Shown here: piece by piece, positions 41,810 through 46,792 of the stretch
Numbering within the stretch: position 1 is the stretch's first letter
How the letters are laid out: every line of letters begins with the position of its first letter
Source of the DNA: Candidatus Rokuibacteriota bacterium
Lineage (GTDB): Bacteria > Methylomirabilota > Methylomirabilia > Rokubacteriales > CSP1-6
Direction of reading: 5' to 3'
Assembly: GCA_016179925.1 (NCBI GenBank)
Contig: JACPCG010000098.1
Span: 1 to 46,792, forward strand
DNA: 46,792 nt
Notes under the pieces: generated by a model
Seen by the model: only the letters and a program-made list of their open reading frames with translations
The model's database searches: none
Told to the model about the DNA's origin: nothing
Position numbers and translations under genes: made by a program

Positions 41810-44147
41810 ATGGCCGTCACTGAAGAGCGTCTGTTCGGCAAGGCGATCAAGCGGCGCGAGGACCCGCGCTTCATCACGGGCCGCGCGACGTACGTGGACG
41901 ACGTGAAGCTCCCCGGCATGACATACGCCGCGTTCGTGCGGAGCCCGCACGCCCACGCGAGGATCAAGAGCGTGGACGCCTCCGCGGCGAAGAAGCTGCC
42001 GGGCGTCGTCGCGGTCTACACGGCGCAGGACGTCAAGGTCGGCGGGCTCCCGTGCGGCTGGATGCTGCCCGGGATCAAGGTTCCCGCGCGGCCCGTGCTG
42101 GCGCAGGGCAAGGCGCGGTACGTCGGCGAGCCGGTAGCGATCGTCATCGCGGACTCGGCCTACGCGGCGAAGGACGCGGCCGAGGCTGTCAGCGTGAGCT
42201 ACGAGCCGCTCAAGGGCGTGAGCGACGGGAAGAAGGCGCACCAGCAGGGCGCGCCGCAGCTCTTCGACGAGATCGCGCAGAACGAGTGCTTCTACTGGAC
42301 GATCGGCGACAAGGCCGCCACGGAGGCCGCCTTCAAGTCGGCCGCGACCGTCGTCAGCCAGCCGCTGCTCAACCAGCGGCTCATCCCGAACGCGATCGAG
42401 CCGCGCGCCTGCGTGGCGTCGTACGCGGCCGCGACGGGCGAGCTGACGCTCTGGGTCACCTCCCAGAACCCCCACGTCCACCGGCTCCTGATGGCGGCGT
42501 TCGTCCTGGCGATCCCCGAGACGAAGATGCGGGTCATCGCCCCGGACGTGGGCGGCGGCTTCGGCTCGAAGATCTTCGTCTACAACGAGGAGGTCGTCTG
42601 CTCCTGGGCCTCCAAGGCGCTCGGGCGGCCGGTGAAGTGGACGGCCGAGCGGCGCGAGAGCTTCCTGAACGACGCCCACGGCCGCGACCACGTGACCGAG
42701 GCCGAGATGGCGTTCGACCGGGACGGCAAGGTCACCGGCCTCCGCGTGAAGACCCACGCGAACCTCGGCGCCTACCTCTCGACCTTCGCGCCGCTGATCC
42801 CGTCGTACCTCTACGGCCCGCTCCTCTCGGGGGTCTACACGATCCCGGCGATCTTCTGCGAGGTCTGGGGGATGCTCACGAACACCGCGCCCGTGGACGC
42901 GTACCGCGGCGCCGGGCGGCCCGAGGCGACGTATCTCCTCGAGCGGTTGATGGAAGATGGACCCCGCCGAGCTGCGGCGGAAGAACCTGATCCCGAAGTT
43001 CACCGAGGGAGCGCCCTACCAGACCCCCGTCGCGTTCGCCTACGACAGCGGCAACTACGAGCCCGCGCTCAAGCGCGCACTCGAGCTCGCGGGCTACGAG
43101 CAGGCGCGGCGCGACCAGGCGGCCGGCCGCGCGAAGGGCAAGTACCTCGGCGTCGGCGTCAGCACTTACATCGAGGCGTGCGGCCCCGCGCCCTCGGCGG
43201 TGGCCGGCTCGCTCGGCGCCGGCGCCGGCCTCTGGGAGTCGGGCCTGGTCCGCGTCCATCCCACGGGCGCGGTGACCGTGTTCACGGGCTCGCACTCCCA
43301 CGGCCAGGGGCACGAGACCACGTTCGCCCAGCTCGTCGCCGACGAGCTCGGCATCCCGATGGAGCAGGTCGAGGTCGTCCACGGCGACACGGCCCAGATC
43401 CCGTTCGGGATGGGCACCTACGGCAGCCGCTCGGCGTGCGTCGGCGGCAGCGCCATCGTGAAGTGTCTGGACAAGATCAAGGAGAAGGGCCGCAAGATCG
43501 CCGCGCATCTGCTCGAGGCCAACGAGCAGGACCTCGCCTTCGGCGGCGGCGCGTGGTCCGTGAAGGGGTCGCCGGACAAGAAGAAGGCGTGGGGCGAGGT
43601 CGCGCTCATGGCGTACCTCGCGCACAACATCCCGCAGGGCATGGAGCCGGGCCTCGAGGCCACGTCGTTCTACGACCCGGTGAACTTCACGTTCCCGTTC
43701 GGCGCCCACATCGCCGTGGTCGAGGTCGATCCCGACACGGGGGCCGTGAAGATCCTGAAATACGTCGCCGTGGACGACGTCGGCAGGGTGATCAACCCGA
43801 TGATCGTCGACGGCATGGTCCACGGCGGCATCGCCCAGGGCGTGGGCCAGGCGCTGTGGGAGCACGGCGTCTACGCGGACGACGGTCAACTCCTGTCGGG
43901 CACCATGATGGACTACGCCATGCCGAAGGCCGACTCGCTCCCGAGCTACGTGACCGAGCGGACGGTGACGCCGAGCCCGCACAACCCGCTCGGCGTGAAG
44001 GGCGCCGGCGAGACGGGGACGATCGCGTCCACGCCGGCGATCGCGAACGCGGTCATCGACGCGCTCGAGCCCTTCGGCGTCACGCACCTCGACATCCCGC
44101 TGACCCCGCAGAAGATCTGGAAGGCCGTCGCGGCCGCCAGGAAATAG
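41810..44147 (+). pseudogene. molybdopterin-binding large subunit (CoxL form II-like), broken by a small deletion/frameshift
   Basis: The first 381 residues (41810 to about 42955) hold the MoCo motif VGGGFGSK (247-254) and the active-site loop AYRGAGR (364-370). AYRGAGR marks form II; form I CO dehydrogenases have AYxCSFR. The second part (from ATG 42957, another frame) resumes MDPAELRRKNLIPKF and runs to the C-terminus with KGAGETGTIAS. Only about 7-9 residues seem missing between ERLM and MDPAEL, plus the frame change. The first frame stays open by chance through 45031 into the FAD gene, giving a false 1073-residue fusion. The substrate of form II enzymes is unsettled: CO or another small compound. 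Confidence 0.85.
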
Positions 44148-44161
44148 AGGAGGCGCCATCC

Positions 44162-45031
44162 ATGTATCCCGCATCGTTCGAGTACCACGCGCCGACCAGC
44201 GTGAAGGAAGCGATCGGGCTGCTGGGGAAGCTCGGGGACGACGCCAAGCTCCTCGCGGGCGGCCACAGCCTCGTGCCGATGATGAAGCTCCGGCTCGCGC
44301 AGCCGAAGCACCTCATCGACCTCCGCAAGGTGCCCGGGCTCTCGGGCATCAGGCAGGACGGCAACGCGCTCGTGATCGGCGCGATGACCACCCACTGGGA
44401 GGTCGAGTCCTCGTCGGTGGTGACGTCGAAGCTGCCGGTGCTCTCGGAGGTCGCGGGCGTCATCGGCGATCCGGCCGTGCGGAACAAGGGGACGGTCGGC
44501 GGCGCGGCCGCCCACGCCGATCCCGCCGCCGACTGGCCCGCCGCGATGATCGCGCTCGGCGCGGAGTTCGTCTGCGAAGGCCCGAAGGGCCGGCGGACGG
44601 TCAAGGTGGACGAGTGGTTCAAGGGCCTGATGGCGACGGCCGTGAAGGAGGACGAGATCCTCGTCGAGATCCGCGTTCCCGTCCCGGCCGCGGGCTCGGG
44701 CGCGGCCTACATGAAGTTCCCGCATCCGGCGTCACGGTTTGCGGTGGTGGGCGTCGCGGCGGTCGTGACGCTCGACAAGCAGGGCGTGTGCGCCAATGCG
44801 GGCGTCGCGGTCACGGGCGCCGGCACGAAGGCGGTGCGCGCCAAGGGCGTCGAGGCGGCGCTGAAGGGGAAGAAGCTCGACGCGGCGGCGATCGAGGCCG
44901 CGGCGCAGAAGGCCGCCGAGGGCGTGGACGTTCAGGCCGACCTTCAGGGCAGCGTCGAGTACAAGTCGCACCTCTGCCGCGTCTTCGCGAAGCGCGCGAT
45001 CGCCGAGGCCGTCAAGCGCGCCGGCGGGTAG
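44162..45031 (+). CDS. FAD-binding medium subunit of the molybdenum hydroxylase (CoxM-like)
   Basis: 289 residues. LLAGGHSLVPMMKLRLAQP is the FAD pyrophosphate loop and NKGTVGGAAAHADPAADWPA the second FAD motif. The C-terminal CO_deh_flav_C domain begins near residue 180. It follows the large-subunit gene by 14 bases and completes the three-subunit set, carrying electrons to an acceptor such as quinone. Confidence 0.94.
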   Translation: MYPASFEYHAPTSVKEAIGLLGKLGDDAKLLAGGHSLVPMMKLRLAQPKHLIDLRKVPGLSGIRQDGNALVIGAMTTHWEVESSSVVTSKLPVLSEVAGVIGDPAVRNKGTVGGAAAHADPAADWPAAMIALGAEFVCEGPKGRRTVKVDEWFKGLMATAVKEDEILVEIRVPVPAAGSGAAYMKFPHPASRFAVVGVAAVVTLDKQGVCANAGVAVTGAGTKAVRAKGVEAALKGKKLDAAAIEAAAQKAAEGVDVQADLQGSVEYKSHLCRVFAKRAIAEAVKRAGG

Positions 45032-45036
45032 TCGCC

Positions 45037-45182
45037 GGGAGAGAGCGAGCTGGGGCCGGGGAGCCTTCCTCGACCACGCTAGCAACCGACCCCGGGGCGG
45101 GCGTGTCAGGTACGTGGCGCCCGAGTAACGCCCAGAAGCAACGGGTCTCGGAAGGCTCCCCGGCCCCAGCTCGCTCTCTCCC
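45037..45182. repeat. inverted-repeat element of a second type (33-bp perfect arms)
   Basis: Arms 45037-45069 (starting GGGAGAGAGCGAGCTGGGGC) and 45150-45182 are perfect inverted repeats around an 80-base centre. Arm and centre sequences differ from the three elements at 13.1, 24.2 and 29.6 kb, although the plan (long perfect arms, 80-100 base centre, between co-directional genes, no ORF) is the same. It begins five bases after the CoxM-like stop. The next 86 bases up to mocA hold nothing I can identify. Confidence 0.85.
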
Positions 45183-45268
45183 TGTCACCACGCCTCGGAC
45201 TTGAACAGCCTCTGCCGCTCCCCGCTTCCTGAAACGCATCGGGATGCAGCCTTGACCCTCATTGCCGC

Positions 45269-45844
45269 ATGATCGCCGGGATCGTGCTCGCCGCCGGCTT
45301 TGCCCGGCGGATGGGGCGGCAGAAGCTCCTCCTTCAACTCCAGGGCAAGCCAGTCCTGCGCTGGGCCGTCGAGCGTCTCCTCCCTCACGTCGAAGATCTC
45401 GTCGTGGTCACCGGTCAGGACGACGCGCCCGTCCGCGAAGCCCTCGCCGGCCTCACCGTCCGCTACGCCGTGAACCCCAATCCACAAGCGGGGCAGGGGA
45501 GCTCCATCGCCGTCGGCGTCGGCGCGCTGAAGCCGTGGACGCGGGCGGCCCTGATCGCGCTCGGCGACCAGCCGCGGATCCCCGAGGCCGTGGTCCCGCG
45601 GCTCGTCGAAGCGTTCACGCGGAGCGGCAAGGCGATTGTGGCCCCGGTCTATCGAGGTACGCAGGGCACGCCCGTGCTCTTCGCCTCCGAGGTGTTCCCG
45701 GAGCTCCGAGCGCTCACGGGTGACGCGGGCGCGCGTGCCGTGGTGCACGCGCGGCCCGAGCGCGTGGAGAGCGTGCCCGTCGACGCGCCGATGCCGCCCG
45801 ATGTGGACACGCCCGAGGACTTCGCGAGGCTTCATGTACAATGA
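45269..45844 (+). CDS. MocA/MobA-like nucleotidyltransferase (molybdenum cofactor cytidylyltransferase)
   Basis: 191 residues. The nucleotide-binding start is GIVLAAGFARRMGRQKLLL. GQGSSIAVGVGAL and ALGDQPRIPEAVVPRLV are typical of MocA, and GTQGTPVLFASEVFPEL follows. It most likely attaches CMP to the molybdenum cofactor to give the MCD form used by CO dehydrogenase-type enzymes. Position between the hydroxylase genes and a MoxR ATPase matches cox-type maturation clusters. Confidence 0.9.
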   Translation: MIAGIVLAAGFARRMGRQKLLLQLQGKPVLRWAVERLLPHVEDLVVVTGQDDAPVREALAGLTVRYAVNPNPQAGQGSSIAVGVGALKPWTRAALIALGDQPRIPEAVVPRLVEAFTRSGKAIVAPVYRGTQGTPVLFASEVFPELRALTGDAGARAVVHARPERVESVPVDAPMPPDVDTPEDFARLHVQ

Positions 45845-45850
45845 GTCGAT

Positions 45851-46792
45851 ATGCGTGACGAGATCCGGAAGATCCAGGAGATGATGGAGGCCGCGGAGTA
45901 CGTGACCGACGCGCCGGTCGCGACCTCCGTCCACCTGGCGATGCGCCTCCGGAAGCCGCTCCTCATCGAGGGCCCGGCGGGCGTCGGCAAGACCGAGGTC
46001 GCCAAGGTGATGGCGCGGATGCTGCGGACGAACCTGATCCGGCTCCAGTGTTACGAGGGGCTCGACGCCTCGACGGCGCTGTACGAGTGGAACTACCAGA
46101 AGCAGCTCCTCCACATCAAGCTCGAGGAGGCCGGCCACAACAACCGGCCGATGGGCGAGAAAGAGCACGAGATCTTCTCCGAGCCCTTCCTGCTCCGACG
46201 CCCGCTGCTGCAGGCGATCACGCAACACGACCAGTCGCCGGTGCTGCTGGTCGACGAGGTCGACCGCTGCGTCACAGCGCACACACTTGTCGCGACGCGC
46301 ACAGGGCTTCAGAGGGCGGAGACGGTTCGGGTCGGTGACGAGCTGGTCAGCTTCGATCCCGAGGAGTTCCGCCTGGCGCGAGCGACGGTCAAGAAAGTAA
46401 TCCCCCGTGAGACCGCGACCGTTCTCAGGATTCTGGTTGGTGGGCGGTTTCTCGAGGTTACCGCGGAGCATCGATTCGTCCGGTACTCCGACCGCGGACA
46501 TGAGGTCGTCCGCGCGTCAGATCTACGAGTGGGTGATCGGCTGCCGCTCCACAAGGCCCTGCACCCGAGGAAGCTCGAGGAGCCGGAGTTCGAGTTCGGC
46601 GACAGCATCCTGAAACTCACTGCGTCGGGCAGGGAGTTGCTGCACGCCGCGTACAAGGCTTCAGGCAAGACCTACGATGAGATCTCTGCGAGGGTCGGCG
46701 TCTCCAGGAATCATCTCCGCAACGTGATCCAACCCCGCCCATTCCGTGATTCGCCCCGGGCAGGAGTGGTGGATCGGCTTGCTGAAGAGCTG
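45851..46792 (+). CDS. MoxR-family AAA+ ATPase (CoxD-like), split by an intein and cut by the window end
   Basis: The 314 visible codons start at an ATG 6 bases after mocA. Residues 1-139 are the N-extein: Walker A GPAGVGKTE (41-49), HNNRPMGEKEHEIFSEPFLL, and Walker B VLLVDEVDR (131-139). Residue 140 onward is an intein and not the expected DEEFEAFLLE-type continuation. MoxR/CoxD proteins remodel the molybdenum active site of CO dehydrogenase-type enzymes. A TACAAT box inside the end of mocA, eight bases before this ATG, could be an extra promoter. The C-extein lies beyond the window. Confidence 0.9.
   Translation, partial: MRDEIRKIQEMMEAAEYVTDAPVATSVHLAMRLRKPLLIEGPAGVGKTEVAKVMARMLRTNLIRLQCYEGLDASTALYEWNYQKQLLHIKLEEAGHNNRPMGEKEHEIFSEPFLLRRPLLQAITQHDQSPVLLVDEVDRCVTAHTLVATRTGLQRAETVRVGDELVSFDPEEFRLARATVKKVIPRETATVLRILVGGRFLEVTAEHRFVRYSDRGHEVVRASDLRVGDRLPLHKALHPRKLEEPEFEFGDSILKLTASGRELLHAAYKASGKTYDEISARVGVSRNHLRNVIQPRPFRDSPRAGVVDRLAEEL
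46268..46792 (+). mobile_element. intein in the MoxR Walker B region (N-terminal part)
   Basis: The intein begins at Cys140 of the ORF, right after DEVDR. Block A reads CVTAHTLVATRTGLQRAETV followed by RVGDELVSFD. Block B reads VTAEHRFVRY, with the Thr and His of the TxxH motif. A second ASDLRVGDRL completes the Hint half. Then comes a charged linker and a helix-turn-helix-like segment (TYDEISARVGVSRNHLRNVI), probably the start of an endonuclease or DNA-binding insert. Blocks F and G (C-terminal His-Asn and the Ser/Thr/Cys +1 residue) lie outside the window. Confidence 0.88.

Noticed and set aside
42945-42960. Programmed ribosomal frameshift in the large subunit gene
   Set aside because: Residues are missing as well as the frame changing, and there is no slippery heptamer, so deletion or assembly error is simpler.
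41810-45031. 1073-residue open frame suggesting a fusion of the large and FAD subunits
   Set aside because: Protein-like sequence leaves this frame at about 42955 and resumes in another frame. The FAD gene has its own ATG at 44162. The open frame between is an accident of high GC.

Overview
This is a very GC-rich, densely packed bacterial chromosome segment. Codon third positions are almost all G or C, GTG starts are common, and most neighbouring genes overlap by 4-17 bases. There is no 16S rRNA or ribosomal protein gene to fix the taxonomy. The gene mix (aerobic CO-dehydrogenase-like molybdenum hydroxylase, lar nickel-pincer cofactor genes, split transketolase, DUF2079 protein, family B DNA polymerase) fits an uncultured soil or groundwater lineage such as Ca. 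Rokubacteria/Methylomirabilota or a deltaproteobacterial relative. That placement is inference only. No tRNA, rRNA, CRISPR array or transposase was recognised, and no gene-free stretch exceeds 300 bases.

Layout. 1-4.1 kb: a (+) surface-glycan or lipid-glycosylation cluster (ArnT-like C-terminus, SAM methyltransferase, DPM1-like GT2, DUF2079 membrane protein). 4.1-7.6 kb: a Rieske protein divergent from an ABC-2 exporter pair, then an RraA-like protein and a His-rich nickel/cobalt-type transporter. 7.6-14.4 kb: a long (-) operon reading moeA, repeat element, tldD, rhodanese, pmbA/tldE, transketolase N and C halves. The rhodanese has an in-frame TGA exactly at its catalytic cysteine, followed at once by a hairpin, so it is a candidate selenoprotein. 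14.4-17.8 kb: RDD protein, DUF309 protein, an SDR remnant, a methyltransferase, an RRM protein with its own promoter and terminator, and a radical SAM protein. 17.9-20.4 kb (-): family B DNA polymerase with a C-terminal clamp-binding motif and a coupled 95-residue protein. 20.5-25.7 kb (+): lipoprotein hydrolase, catalytically dead HtrA/PDZ protein, YihY-type membrane protein, SDR, PhoD-like phosphatase. 25.7-27.6 kb (-): large membrane protein. 27.7-29.5 kb: threonine-synthase-like/MoaD-like/NIL trio, suggestive of sulfur-carrier-dependent amino-acid synthesis. 29.7-38.5 kb: broken aminotransferase, glycerate kinase, KefB-type antiporter, rlmN, mtaB, broken MTA phosphorylase, PfkB kinase. 38.5-41.2 kb: larE-larB-larC. 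41.3-46.8 kb: a CoxSLM-like molybdenum hydroxylase (large subunit broken), a MocA-like cytidylyltransferase and a MoxR ATPase interrupted by an intein that runs off the window end.

Main curiosities. (1) The putative Sec-rhodanese nested between tldD and pmbA, with overlapping starts and stops. (2) Three copies of a roughly 200-240 bp intergenic element with 34-41 bp internal inverted arms, a conserved core of about 85 bp, and outer terminal repeats that abut stop codons. Arm sequences differ between copies yet stay self-complementary. (3) A different 33-bp-arm inverted repeat near 45.1 kb. (4) The MoxR intein. (5) Three conserved enzymes that each lack an internal segment and change frame. 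(6) Compact divergent promoters that appear to give leaderless mRNAs.
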